The notes beneath the pieces are model-generated. The model did not search any database and was not told where the DNA came from. It saw only the letters and a list, made by a program, of their open reading frames with translations. Source: Chryseosolibacter sp035628595 (GTDB lineage Bacteria; Bacteroidota; Bacteroidia; Cytophagales; Cyclobacteriaceae). From it: a DNA stretch of 64,000 nucleotides. The DNA is taken from positions 1-64,000 of the forward strand of contig DASPJN010000143.1 in the NCBI GenBank assembly GCA_035628595.1, given 5' to 3'. Shown in pieces: positions 43,073 to 51,603 of this stretch. Every line of letters begins with the position of its first letter. The first letter of the stretch is position 1. The position numbers and the translations under genes were made by a program.

Positions 43073-43420
43073 TCAGTTCAACGCCTGGTTACTCTTTCGG
43101 ATGAACATGGCTTTTTCATGTACGTCGTGAATATAAGCAGGGGCTTCATTTGTCTCGTGAACATGTGAGTATATTTCTGCGCCATCCGAAAATGTTTTGA
43201 CCGGAACAATGTCGGCAACGTTGATAAACTCCCATCGGACTTCGTTACGGTGACTGTTCAGATATGCATCTTCCTCGGCAATACCGATTATTCTCGCCTT
43301 CATAAATGCTTCAGCCGTGCCTGACGCCTGGATCAATCTGAGTTGTTCATCGAACTGTGGCGTGTGATCAGTATTCTCCGAGGTGATTCTCATGACGATT
43401 TTTGCGATGTACCAGTTCAT
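43073..43420 (-). CDS. DUF4288 domain-containing protein
   Basis: The small protein begins best at ATG 43420 (MNWYIAKIVMRI, 115 residues); an ATG at 43456 adds 12 hydrophobic residues and is the alternative. Recognisable DUF4288 features are NWYIAKIV, QFDEQLRLI and DGAEIYS near the C-terminus. The biochemical role is unknown. It lies between the LiaF-like gene and the sensor kinase with gaps of 8 bases or fewer downstream, implying co-transcription. Confidence 0.8.
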   Translation of the reverse strand: MNWYIAKIVMRITSENTDHTPQFDEQLRLIQASGTAEAFMKARIIGIAEEDAYLNSHRNEVRWEFINVADIVPVKTFSDGAEIYSHVHETNEAPAYIHDVHEKAMFIRKSNQALN

Positions 43421-43457
43421 AAGTAGCATTTGAATGGTGAGAAGGATAAAATACATA

Positions 43458-44219
43458 TTAGAAGCTCTTGATGTCTATTCCACCAAAGATGCAGGTGCCT
43501 TTGATAATCACTACGCGTTGATTTTCTTCCGCGCCTGTCTGCTGATAAATTGGTCGTTTATCATCAAGCCCGCCAAGGATACACACAAGATCGTCAGATA
43601 ATATTTTCCAGTGAGGAGGAACGATCAGCTTCGTGCCGCCGAAGATCTGCGTAAGTTCAAGTACGATCACACCTTGCGTATCAGCTTGTGAAAGGTTCAG
43701 TTCAGTGCCGCCCAGTATCGTAACCGCTTCACCGCCCTTGAAATTTTTGGAAATAATGTTTCTTTTGATCCCGCCAAGAATGGTGACAGAATCGATCACT
43801 TCATCCTCCTGTGTGCTGGCGCCGGAACTAGCTGTCGTTGTTGTAAACACCGGCATTTCCTCTCTCTTTTTGCGCTGAGGTCTTACGATCATAACGAGAC
43901 CGACAGCGATAATAATGATGGGCCACAGGTAGCGATCAAAGTCCATATCTGGTACCAGGTCGTCGACGAGCAATGTGCTGCCAATCAAAACGAATATTAG
44001 CCAGAGTGGACCGCGGAATGAATGGCGGATGCCGAGAAAAATGCCGACTGCAATGAAGATGAGTTCCCATGAGAAGAACCAGTAAGGGATATCCATTCCT
44101 GATTTCTTCAAAAGAAAAAGCGCGCCGATGATGATCAGTACGATGCCACCGAATACGCGGCCGGAAAAGCTGTTCTTTGATTCCGTAGCTGATACTTTGT
44201 TTTGGTTATACGATTCCAT
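43458..44219 (-). CDS. LiaF-like membrane protein (LiaI/LiaF transmembrane region plus C-terminal beta domain)
   Basis: From ATG 44219 the protein has 253 residues: four hydrophobic segments (about 22-40, 45-62, 68-84, 95-112) as in LiaI-LiaF-type proteins, a short basic linker, and a C-terminal domain with repeated VTILGGI/AVTILGGTE/TQIFGGTKL/VCILGGL motifs typical of the cell-wall-active antibiotic response (LiaF C-terminal) fold. In Firmicutes LiaF inhibits the LiaS kinase. Here it precedes a LytS-type kinase and LytTR regulator, so a regulatory role over that pair is a reasonable inference. An upstream ATG at 44378 adds a low-complexity leader and is rejected. Confidence 0.82.
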   Translation of the reverse strand: MESYNQNKVSATESKNSFSGRVFGGIVLIIIGALFLLKKSGMDIPYWFFSWELIFIAVGIFLGIRHSFRGPLWLIFVLIGSTLLVDDLVPDMDFDRYLWPIIIIAVGLVMIVRPQRKKREEMPVFTTTTASSGASTQEDEVIDSVTILGGIKRNIISKNFKGGEAVTILGGTELNLSQADTQGVIVLELTQIFGGTKLIVPPHWKILSDDLVCILGGLDDKRPIYQQTGAEENQRVVIIKGTCIFGGIDIKSF

Positions 44220-44465
44220 GTTTGTGTTTATTAAGCGTTGTTGGTTTCTGTTTCCTTGAATTTTAATCAAATATACGGGCATGCATGATGGGAGGCGATG
44301 GCTGATAGGCCAGCTTCGGCAACGGGTAGGTGAATGGCGGATGGGAGTCGGTGAATACGCCCGTGGAGATGGACGCACGCAAGGTCATCCCGGTGAAGCT
44401 CTATTATTTGCCAATGTTTTTTGCTTGATTGCAGAAATGTTATCGTTTTACCTGGTTCATCTTTA

Positions 44466-44984
44466 ATGAAACTTCATAGTTCAGGTTTTTATGTCGTGCT
44501 GTTGATGTTCATTTTCTCCGCCTGTGCGAGCAGGCAATCGGTGGATGAACCGGTTGCTACTTATCCAAACCATGTCGGTGATCATTCGTTTGATCAAAAT
44601 CTCGACGATCCGGCGTTCAAAGTTTGCAATGAATCACGTGTATTCCAGTATTACAACTTTGGGAAAGGAATGCAATACAAGGGAGAAAAGACGGCAATCA
44701 ATTCCGCGTTTTCAAATATTATTTTTGATAGCACCGATTCCGGTTACATCACCATCCGTTTTATCGTGAACTGCAAAGGTGAAACGGGGTGGTTCAGAAT
44801 ACAGCAAATGGATTTTGACTTTCAGGAAAAAACCTTTTCAAGTACCAGCGTTTCCAAAATCTTAGAAATAACAAAACGCCTGGATGGATGGAAGGTGAAT
44901 CATTTTGATGATGTTCCTTACGATTATTATCAATATCTGACTTTCAAGTTGCATAACGGAAACCTTGTTGAGATAATGCCATAA
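44466..44984 (+). CDS. Lipoprotein of unknown function
   Basis: From ATG 44466 (172 residues) the product begins with a lipoprotein signal peptide, VVLLMFIFSAC, with the acylated cysteine at about residue 20. The mature part has two further cysteines and a segment IRFIVNCKGETGWFRIQQMDF that resembles the periplasmic TonB C-terminal-like or energy transducer fold seen in Bacteroidota proteins, but the match is weak. It precedes the TPR protein by 4 bases and is probably co-transcribed with it. Confidence 0.72.
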   Translation: MKLHSSGFYVVLLMFIFSACASRQSVDEPVATYPNHVGDHSFDQNLDDPAFKVCNESRVFQYYNFGKGMQYKGEKTAINSAFSNIIFDSTDSGYITIRFIVNCKGETGWFRIQQMDFDFQEKTFSSTSVSKILEITKRLDGWKVNHFDDVPYDYYQYLTFKLHNGNLVEIMP

Positions 44985-44988
44985 AGCC

Positions 44989-45819
44989 ATGAGATACCTT
45001 ATAACGATAACAATTTTCTTGGTCGGCGTGGGCCAGGCGACAGCGCAACCGAACTGTGAAGCTTACAAGTATGAAGACAATCAGCCATGTTACGATGCCT
45101 GCGTGATTGCGACAACAAGTACCGGGTCCCAAGGCTCGCGTGTATCGCAGGAAGATTTTGATAAGGCGATCAATCTATGCCCAACATTTGCGTATGCTTA
45201 TTTTCAAAAAGCAATTCCCTATTTAAAGCGTGGAGATTTCATTACTTGGAAAAAAATAATTGACCAGGCGGTGAATATTAGTCCCTCAGAATATCTTGGG
45301 TATCGTGGGTGGTGCCGTTATCAGTTTGTCAGGGATTACGAAGGAGCCATCAGGGATTTTAATGCCCTTGAACAAATAATGCCGCAGAATATTGGATACT
45401 CCATCAATGGAGATTATCACCTTACCGTTGTCAAAGCATTATGTTATAAAGCGATCGGAGATACCACAATCGCGATTCGTATCCTTGAAGATCATGTTTC
45501 AAAAAAAGACTATTCAGAATTCACCTATGATTTTTTACATCTTGGCGTGATGAAATTTGAGACGGGCAAAATTGACGAGGCGATTTCCGATCTCAACAGA
45601 TCCATTCGTTATAATCCTCAGCTGGCTGAATCACATTATTACCTGGGCTTGTGCTTTAAAGCAAAGAAAAAATTGGCGGATGCGAGTAATCATTTACAAA
45701 AGGCCCTTGAACTATATCAAAATGGTAACGGTCGTTTCGATCCTTATACCCATCCAATGGATAAGATTTTTGTTGTTGAGATCGAAGAACAACTGAAATT
45801 ATTGGCAAAAGTGGATTGA
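44989..45819 (+). CDS. Exported tetratricopeptide repeat protein
   Basis: The 276-residue protein has a signal peptide (TITIFLVGVGQATA, cleaved before QPN) and at least five TPR-like helical pairs from about residue 55, the clearest being IDEAISDLNRSIRYNPQLAESHYYLGLCF near the C-terminus (given here only as landmarks DEAISDLNRSI and SHYYLGLCF). Two cysteines near the N-terminus (about 23 and 34-38) could form a disulphide. TPRs mediate protein binding; the partner is unknown. It lies just after the lipoprotein gene and before the propeller histidine kinase. Confidence 0.82.
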   Translation: MRYLITITIFLVGVGQATAQPNCEAYKYEDNQPCYDACVIATTSTGSQGSRVSQEDFDKAINLCPTFAYAYFQKAIPYLKRGDFITWKKIIDQAVNISPSEYLGYRGWCRYQFVRDYEGAIRDFNALEQIMPQNIGYSINGDYHLTVVKALCYKAIGDTTIAIRILEDHVSKKDYSEFTYDFLHLGVMKFETGKIDEAISDLNRSIRYNPQLAESHYYLGLCFKAKKKLADASNHLQKALELYQNGNGRFDPYTHPMDKIFVVEIEEQLKLLAKVD

Positions 45820-45886
45820 GCCAAAAACTATTGTCTTTTACTTTCTTAAATTGCATTTCGGAAATGTAATGACCGGGAGGTAGTTC

Positions 45887-48800
45887 ATGATTCGTTGGTT
45901 TTGTTTTGGATTTTTTATTGCGTTAGTCACAGTCGCATTCACGCAACCCGTCATCCCACGTTTTGAAAGCCTTGGTGTTGACGAAGGTCTTTCTCAAAGT
46001 TCTGTTTACAGTATTCATCAGGATAAAAAAGGTTTCATGTGGTTTGGTACCGCCGACGGACTAAACCGATACGATGGCCATTCAATTAAGGTTTTCAAAG
46101 TCGAAGACGGCTCCGGTAGATTTAATCTCAACTTTGTCCGTGGCACACTTTCTGAAGATGCGAAAGGAAATATCTGGTTCGCCAATGAAACGGGGATCTA
46201 TTACTATAGCCCACTCGAGGAAAGAATAATCAACGTTCATCAGTTCGAAACAGTTTTCAACGGCACTCATTCAATCATCGGATTTGATGATGATAACAAT
46301 ATCTGGGTAACAACAGGAGACGCGCTTGCGAGGTATTCAATCACGGAAAAGCAAATTTTCAATTTTAAGTTGCCTTTTACCTTTGCCTCTGATCAGATTG
46401 CCGTGGGCCACGAAATAAATCACGAAGCAATTTTATTATCGGTTCTTGGTAAACCTGGAATTCTTCGGTTTGACCTGAAGACTCACGCATTTAACTGGCT
46501 ATTCGTGGAGAAGGGAAAAATGCTCGCCATAAAGAGGGGGAATAGGAAACTTTTCATTTTTTCAGCCACGGAGATTTCATTTTATGACTCAGTGTCACGT
46601 CAGGTTGTACCAATGCATTTTCCGGGGAATGTTGCGGTAGAGAATATTCGCGACGTTCTCGAGGATTCATTCGGCCGCGTGTGGATCGCAACACTCGGAT
46701 TTGGCGTATTCCAATACGATCTGCAAACAAAAAAGATGTTTTCGTATCGGCATAGCAATGCGAAGTTGAAATCGTTGCCAATAGACCTTGCTATTTCACT
46801 CTTCATTGACAGAAACAACAACCTGTGGATTGGGATGGATGGTGCAGGGCTTGCGCGCCTTGATCTGAAACCGCCGCGCTTCAATCTATTTCCGATGAAC
46901 GAAGGTGATTATCCGCTGCTCGCAGATTATTTCACAAAATGTTTTTATGAAGATACGCATGGTCGCATCTGGTTTGGAACGCATAGCAATGGATTCAATA
47001 TTTTTGATCCGCAGTCGGCCCAGTTGATTAACTCGCATCTTGAAAACAATTTTCGCGGCACGCTACCAGGAAAGATTGTCGGTGCAATCCATGAGGAACG
47101 CGATGGCGAATTTTGGATCGGGCACAACAACGGATTGTCAATTTTTGATGAACGACTTCAAGCGTTCGAAGTTATTGATATTCAACCACGGCCGGCTTTC
47201 GGTAAATGGGTTAATTATGTTTACAGGATATTAAAAAGGAAAAATGGCGACCTGGCAGTTGGAACGATTTACGGACTTGTTACGGTAGATCCATCGAGGA
47301 CTAATCGCTCAGCACGGTTTCATAAGGAAAATTCATTTACAAGCGTTGTCATCACGGATGTGTTTGAAGCGTCAGATGAGACCCTTTGGTTTACTTCTCC
47401 TATCAACGGCTTATATCACGTGCGCGACTCCGCGGAAAGTTTTAGGTTAGTTGGAAAATATTTTGAAGGGCTTGATCTTCGGTGTGTTAGGAAGGACGAA
47501 GAGAACGATAGCATTCTCTGGGTCGGTTCTGGAAAAGGCCTGATACGCCTGAATGCCATTACATTAAAACACAGTTTTATTAATGCAAAAACTGGTCTTC
47601 TCAATGAATATGTTTATGGAGTTGTCGAGGATTCAGTTCACAATTTGTGGATCAGTACAAACGGTGGTATCAGCCGCATCGATAAGAACACGCTTGAGGT
47701 CATCAATTATACAGTAGGCGATGGGTTGCAAAGCAATGAATTTAATACCGGAGCATTTTACGAAGGAAGGTCCGGGACGCTTTACTTTGGCGGCATCAAA
47801 GGTTTTAACTGGTTTCGGCCGGGGGTTCAAACGTACCCTTCCGGTAACCCAGGCGTTGCAATAACCGGTGTCACCGTTAACATGCAGCAGGTGCAGCGCG
47901 ATTCCCTTTTTCACTACGGGAACTCGATAAAGCTTAGTTTCAATAAGAACAACATTGAGTTTGAATTAGCAGCCCTCGATTTTACCCGGCCCGACGCGAA
48001 CAAGGTGAAGTATAAGCTTGAAGGATGGGACGTGGACTGGGTGTTAACATCATCAAGAACCGTTCGATATGCAAACCTTCCGCCTGGTGATTATCGATTT
48101 CGGGTAATCGGTTACAATAGTCAGGGCGTTGCCAGCATTGAAGAACAACTGGCGATCTCGATTATGGCGCCGTTTTGGCAATCGACATGGTTTTACGGAC
48201 TGGTCACAAGCATGTTATTACTTGCGGTAATCATTACAACAAAAAGTCTATCGCAGCGAAAGATCGCGAAAAAACTTCGGGACATGGAGAGGCAGGCTGC
48301 CGTTGCATCTGAACGTCTTCGTATTAGTAAGGATATGCACGATGAGATCGGCAGCGGACTCACCCACATTGCGCTCCTGAGCGAACTAAATTCCGCGACC
48401 GCGCGAACGAACAACGAGATGAAAACTGATATCGCCACAATTTCAGGTAGCGCCCAAAAGCTTGTTCAAAGCATAGGCGAAATTATCTGGGCGATCAATC
48501 CGCACAATGACTCCCTTGAAAATCTGCTTTCATATTTGCGTGAGCAGACGTATCGTTATTTCGAACCGTTTGACATCCGGTATTCAATTCGTTTTCCTGA
48601 TGAAATTCCGGACATCAGGTTAACAGATGTGCAGCGTCGAAATATTTTTCTTGTCACGAAAGAAGCGTTAAATAACGCACTCAAACACGCGCAGGCGAAC
48701 GAAGTGAATTTGGAACTGCAAATAATTAATGCTGAGCTTATTTTTTCCGTAAAAGACAATGGTATCGGTGTAGACATGGAAAAAATACGCCGCTATTCGA

Positions 48801-48907
48801 ATGGCTTTCGGAACATGAAAGGCAGGATGCAGGAGATCGGTGGCCATTGCCAAATAGGGGCGACCATAACCGGCGGCACCGAAATACGTTATTCATTACC
48901 GGTTTAA
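45887..48907 (+). CDS. Two-component-propeller sensor histidine kinase (Y_Y_Y plus HisKA_3)
   Basis: Domain order: signal peptide (to about residue 20), about 14 two-component regulator propeller repeats forming two seven-bladed propellers (about 30-680; repeats such as KGFMWFGTADGLNRYDG and GRVWIATLGFGVFQYD), a Y_Y_Y domain (about 690-755), one transmembrane helix (about 763-783), a HisKA_3 domain with His818 in KDMHDEIGSGL, and a HATPase. This is the HTCS-like periplasmic sensor layout but without a fused AraC regulator; instead a separate NarL-type regulator follows. No SusC/SusD or glycosidase genes are nearby, so the ligand need not be a glycan. Confidence 0.93.
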   Translation: MIRWFCFGFFIALVTVAFTQPVIPRFESLGVDEGLSQSSVYSIHQDKKGFMWFGTADGLNRYDGHSIKVFKVEDGSGRFNLNFVRGTLSEDAKGNIWFANETGIYYYSPLEERIINVHQFETVFNGTHSIIGFDDDNNIWVTTGDALARYSITEKQIFNFKLPFTFASDQIAVGHEINHEAILLSVLGKPGILRFDLKTHAFNWLFVEKGKMLAIKRGNRKLFIFSATEISFYDSVSRQVVPMHFPGNVAVENIRDVLEDSFGRVWIATLGFGVFQYDLQTKKMFSYRHSNAKLKSLPIDLAISLFIDRNNNLWIGMDGAGLARLDLKPPRFNLFPMNEGDYPLLADYFTKCFYEDTHGRIWFGTHSNGFNIFDPQSAQLINSHLENNFRGTLPGKIVGAIHEERDGEFWIGHNNGLSIFDERLQAFEVIDIQPRPAFGKWVNYVYRILKRKNGDLAVGTIYGLVTVDPSRTNRSARFHKENSFTSVVITDVFEASDETLWFTSPINGLYHVRDSAESFRLVGKYFEGLDLRCVRKDEENDSILWVGSGKGLIRLNAITLKHSFINAKTGLLNEYVYGVVEDSVHNLWISTNGGISRIDKNTLEVINYTVGDGLQSNEFNTGAFYEGRSGTLYFGGIKGFNWFRPGVQTYPSGNPGVAITGVTVNMQQVQRDSLFHYGNSIKLSFNKNNIEFELAALDFTRPDANKVKYKLEGWDVDWVLTSSRTVRYANLPPGDYRFRVIGYNSQGVASIEEQLAISIMAPFWQSTWFYGLVTSMLLLAVIITTKSLSQRKIAKKLRDMERQAAVASERLRISKDMHDEIGSGLTHIALLSELNSATARTNNEMKTDIATISGSAQKLVQSIGEIIWAINPHNDSLENLLSYLREQTYRYFEPFDIRYSIRFPDEIPDIRLTDVQRRNIFLVTKEALNNALKHAQANEVNLELQIINAELIFSVKDNGIGVDMEKIRRYSNGFRNMKGRMQEIGGHCQIGATITGGTEIRYSLPV

Positions 48908-48968
48908 TAAGCTGTGTACTACTTTTTTCACATGCAGCAATTCGCGCTTTAATATCTAGATTTGATTT

Positions 48969-49601
48969 ATGACGCCCCTTGTTCTGCTAGAAGATGATGA
49001 GAAAATAAGAAATTACCTTTCAGCACTGGTGGTGGGCTCGCAACAATTTCACCTTGAGGCTGCGTTCGAATCGGCAGAAGATGCGATACAGTATTTTGAA
49101 ACTGGCGCGGCCGACACCGTCCGTTTGGTATTAACAGACATCGAACTGCCTGGCAAAACCGGAATTGATTTTATCAGCTGGGTTAAACCCCTATATCCGC
49201 ATTTGCAGATAATGGTCTTGAGCGCTTACGACGATGCGGACAGGGTATTCCGCGCAATAAAGGCAGGAGCCTCTGGCTATGTTCTAAAAAATACACCTGC
49301 GTCCAAACTCGTTGAAGCATTACATGATCTGAAGAATGGGGGGAGCCCGATGAGTAGCCAGATTGCCAGGATGGTTGTTACCGCTTTTCAGGCCGTGCCA
49401 CCGCCCGGTAGTGTAGTCGAAGCGTTATCACTTCGGGAAAAAGATGTACTCCACTGGCTTTCACAGGGCTTCCGATACCAGGAAATTGCGGATAAATTGT
49501 TTATCTCGATCGAAACAGTCCGGACCCACGTCAGAAATATTTATGAAAAACTCCATGCGCGCAATCGCGCTGAGGCGCTCAGGAACGCAGGGTTGAAGTA
49601 A
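48969..49601 (+). CDS. NarL/FixJ-type response regulator
   Basis: The 210-residue regulator has a receiver domain with phosphoacceptor Asp57 (LTDIELPG) and the conserved Lys in GYVLKN, and a C-terminal LuxR-type helix-turn-helix: LSLREKDVLHWLSQGFRYQE and IADKLFISIETVRTHVRNI. It follows the HisKA_3 kinase by 61 bases and is its likely partner, as HisKA_3 kinases pair with NarL-type regulators. Its target genes may include the downstream secreted proteins, but this is inference. Confidence 0.94.
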   Translation: MTPLVLLEDDEKIRNYLSALVVGSQQFHLEAAFESAEDAIQYFETGAADTVRLVLTDIELPGKTGIDFISWVKPLYPHLQIMVLSAYDDADRVFRAIKAGASGYVLKNTPASKLVEALHDLKNGGSPMSSQIARMVVTAFQAVPPPGSVVEALSLREKDVLHWLSQGFRYQEIADKLFISIETVRTHVRNIYEKLHARNRAEALRNAGLK

Positions 49602-49695
49602 GATCACCACACTCAAATACTACTTTTCTCACATTTTTCAACCGACAGCGTCACGTTACCTTGTGTTGAAATAATAATCTTTAATCCCCGCATCC

Positions 49696-51528
49696 ATGAA
49701 AAAAATATTAACTGCGTTTTTGGCGCTCACCGTCGCAGTAAGCGCTTATTGTCAGGAGTTCCCGGTAACGTGGAAATCAAAGTTCAGTTTTGATCCGGAC
49801 CGTTGGTTTTTTGATAACAATATCAATTATGTACTTGGCCGCAGTTCCTCGCAGGCTGAGGTACTCGACGGATCGACCGGCAAGGTGATCTGGACTTTGA
49901 ATTTCAAGACTGACCTTTCGATTAAAGAAATTGACCGCGCCACGTATCTGGAGGAAGAAGGCGTTGTGTTGTTCTTCAATGCTGATGACAAGAAAAAAGT
50001 TGGCGAGAAAGTCGTGGTCGATCTGCCGACGGGAAAAGTTTTATGGCGCGCTGACCAATACGCCGGCAATGATGCGGATGATTATTTCCACTTTGCTCAT
50101 TGCTTTGGAGACCTGACAAAAAAAGGAACAACCGTTGTTTTTGATAATAGCGTAAAAAAATTTGTTGGTCTAAATGTGCGGACAGGGGAAAAGAAATGGG
50201 AGTCAAAAGCATATCCTGAAATGGAGCTTTCAAAAAATGTCATGATTAATAGTATTGAGGATACAGATTACGTATACGTGATTAGCGATCTCAATATTCT
50301 TTACATCAATGTAGTTACTGGAGAGATATCCGAAACGTCCGACAATGTATCCGACAACTCACAGGGAACGTTGTCAAGGTATCGCGCAAATTACGTTGCC
50401 GTAAGATATACGGATGGGAAAACCTCGGTGAAACTAACCGGTGAAATGAAGCAGATATCCGCCACTAAAATCAAATTGAAGCTTGAGGCAAGCGGTGAAA
50501 ACCAATGGAAAATTGAATGGGAAGGACAAGCGGTGCGCCAGTTGTTCAACGATAATCCGTACGTGAAAATGGATGTGCAGGGAGGAAAGGTGTTCGTGTT
50601 GTCAAAGAACATCACGGTGTTCGATATGAAGACAGGCAAGCAACTTTGGGAGGCACCGTTTGACAATTGTGACGTCTCCATTGGATTGAAAGCCAAGCAG
50701 GAGCTTGGAATTGCAGGGTGGCCGCTTGTATCAGGTAATGCAGTTTATTATGTAGATCTGAGTAGCGACAACGCGATCAAGAAGGTCGATGCAAATACCG
50801 GTGCACTTATCTGGAAGACTGAATCATTCCAGTCAAGTGACCGCATTCCGAATTTAATGGAGGTCAATGGTGTGTTGCTCGCGCAGTTCGGCGGAATGAT
50901 CAATGTCCAGAAATTCATGGCCACGTCGGACGGAGGTGAAGTGCGCAAAAATGAAAATAAATTTGACGGCGTCTTTGGTGTTCGTGCGTTTGACATTAAT
51001 ACTGGAAAAATGATATGGAGCACCGCCACCATTGGCGATAAAATTGGCGACAAGTTCAAAACGCGGATCTCCACAATTTATGCGGCAGGTAATAAGCTTT
51101 ATGTAGCAAGCGAAAAGAACTTGTTTTGTCTTGAGCCAAAAACAGGCGATGTGATCTATAAGACCTCTTTGGTGGAATCAAAGATTGGAGAGATGTTCGA
51201 GGTAAGAGTTTCTGACGACTTCTCAACATTCTATATCTTTTGCGACAACGGAGTGGCTGCTGCAAATGTGGCAGACGGAAAGCTCAGCTATGCTACGAAG
51301 ACAGACGAGATTTTCTGGCAATTACCAGGCACCGCGTCGTACAGCTTCTCGCAGGGAGCCAACTTCTTTGTGTGGGTAGGTGAGGAGGATTTTATCGGAT
51401 TTGACCTTGCAACAGGTAAGGTCAAAGGTAAGATGGAGGATAACACAAATCCTCAGATGTCGGCTGCAGGTGACTATATTCTGGTGCGCGATGGATCGAA
51501 GGTGACCAAATACGCGGTTAATCCATGA
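49696..51528 (+). CDS. Secreted PQQ-type beta-propeller protein
   Basis: The 610-residue protein has a signal peptide (AFLALTVAVSAYC, cleaved before QEF). Repeated segments of the form V.D..TG..LW, for example LDGSTGKVIWTLNF, VDLPTGKVLWRAD, FDMKTGKQLWEAPF and FDINTGKMIWSTA, are PQQ-like blades, found in BamB and quinoprotein dehydrogenases. No quinone or metal site is obvious, so this is a structural propeller of unknown role. It ends before a strong terminator. Confidence 0.87.
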   Translation: MKKILTAFLALTVAVSAYCQEFPVTWKSKFSFDPDRWFFDNNINYVLGRSSSQAEVLDGSTGKVIWTLNFKTDLSIKEIDRATYLEEEGVVLFFNADDKKKVGEKVVVDLPTGKVLWRADQYAGNDADDYFHFAHCFGDLTKKGTTVVFDNSVKKFVGLNVRTGEKKWESKAYPEMELSKNVMINSIEDTDYVYVISDLNILYINVVTGEISETSDNVSDNSQGTLSRYRANYVAVRYTDGKTSVKLTGEMKQISATKIKLKLEASGENQWKIEWEGQAVRQLFNDNPYVKMDVQGGKVFVLSKNITVFDMKTGKQLWEAPFDNCDVSIGLKAKQELGIAGWPLVSGNAVYYVDLSSDNAIKKVDANTGALIWKTESFQSSDRIPNLMEVNGVLLAQFGGMINVQKFMATSDGGEVRKNENKFDGVFGVRAFDINTGKMIWSTATIGDKIGDKFKTRISTIYAAGNKLYVASEKNLFCLEPKTGDVIYKTSLVESKIGEMFEVRVSDDFSTFYIFCDNGVAAANVADGKLSYATKTDEIFWQLPGTASYSFSQGANFFVWVGEEDFIGFDLATGKVKGKMEDNTNPQMSAAGDYILVRDGSKVTKYAVNP

Positions 51529-51546
51529 TTTGAAATAATGGTTGGC

Positions 51547-51583
51547 AATGCCTGGGGAAATCTCCAGGCATTTTTTATTTTTA
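51547..51583 (+). terminator. Rho-independent terminator after the propeller gene
   Basis: AATGCCTGG (51547-51555) and CCAGGCATT (51564-51572) form a perfect 9-bp stem with an 8-base loop and a T-rich tail. An in-frame ATG at 51538 of the next gene lies upstream of this hairpin and is therefore not used as the CHAT gene start. Confidence 0.8.
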
Positions 51584-51603
51584 TAAAGTTTAATTGTTGG
51601 CAA

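Noticed and set aside
44220..44378. 53-residue N-terminal extension of the LiaF-like protein
   Set aside because: The leader is Arg/Pro/Ser-rich low complexity from degenerate GC-richer sequence (44281-44400) and precedes the normal first helix; ATG 44219 matches the family.
51538..51603. Upstream ATG for the CHAT protein
   Set aside because: The added 22 residues are encoded by the terminator hairpin of the preceding gene and precede the signal peptide.
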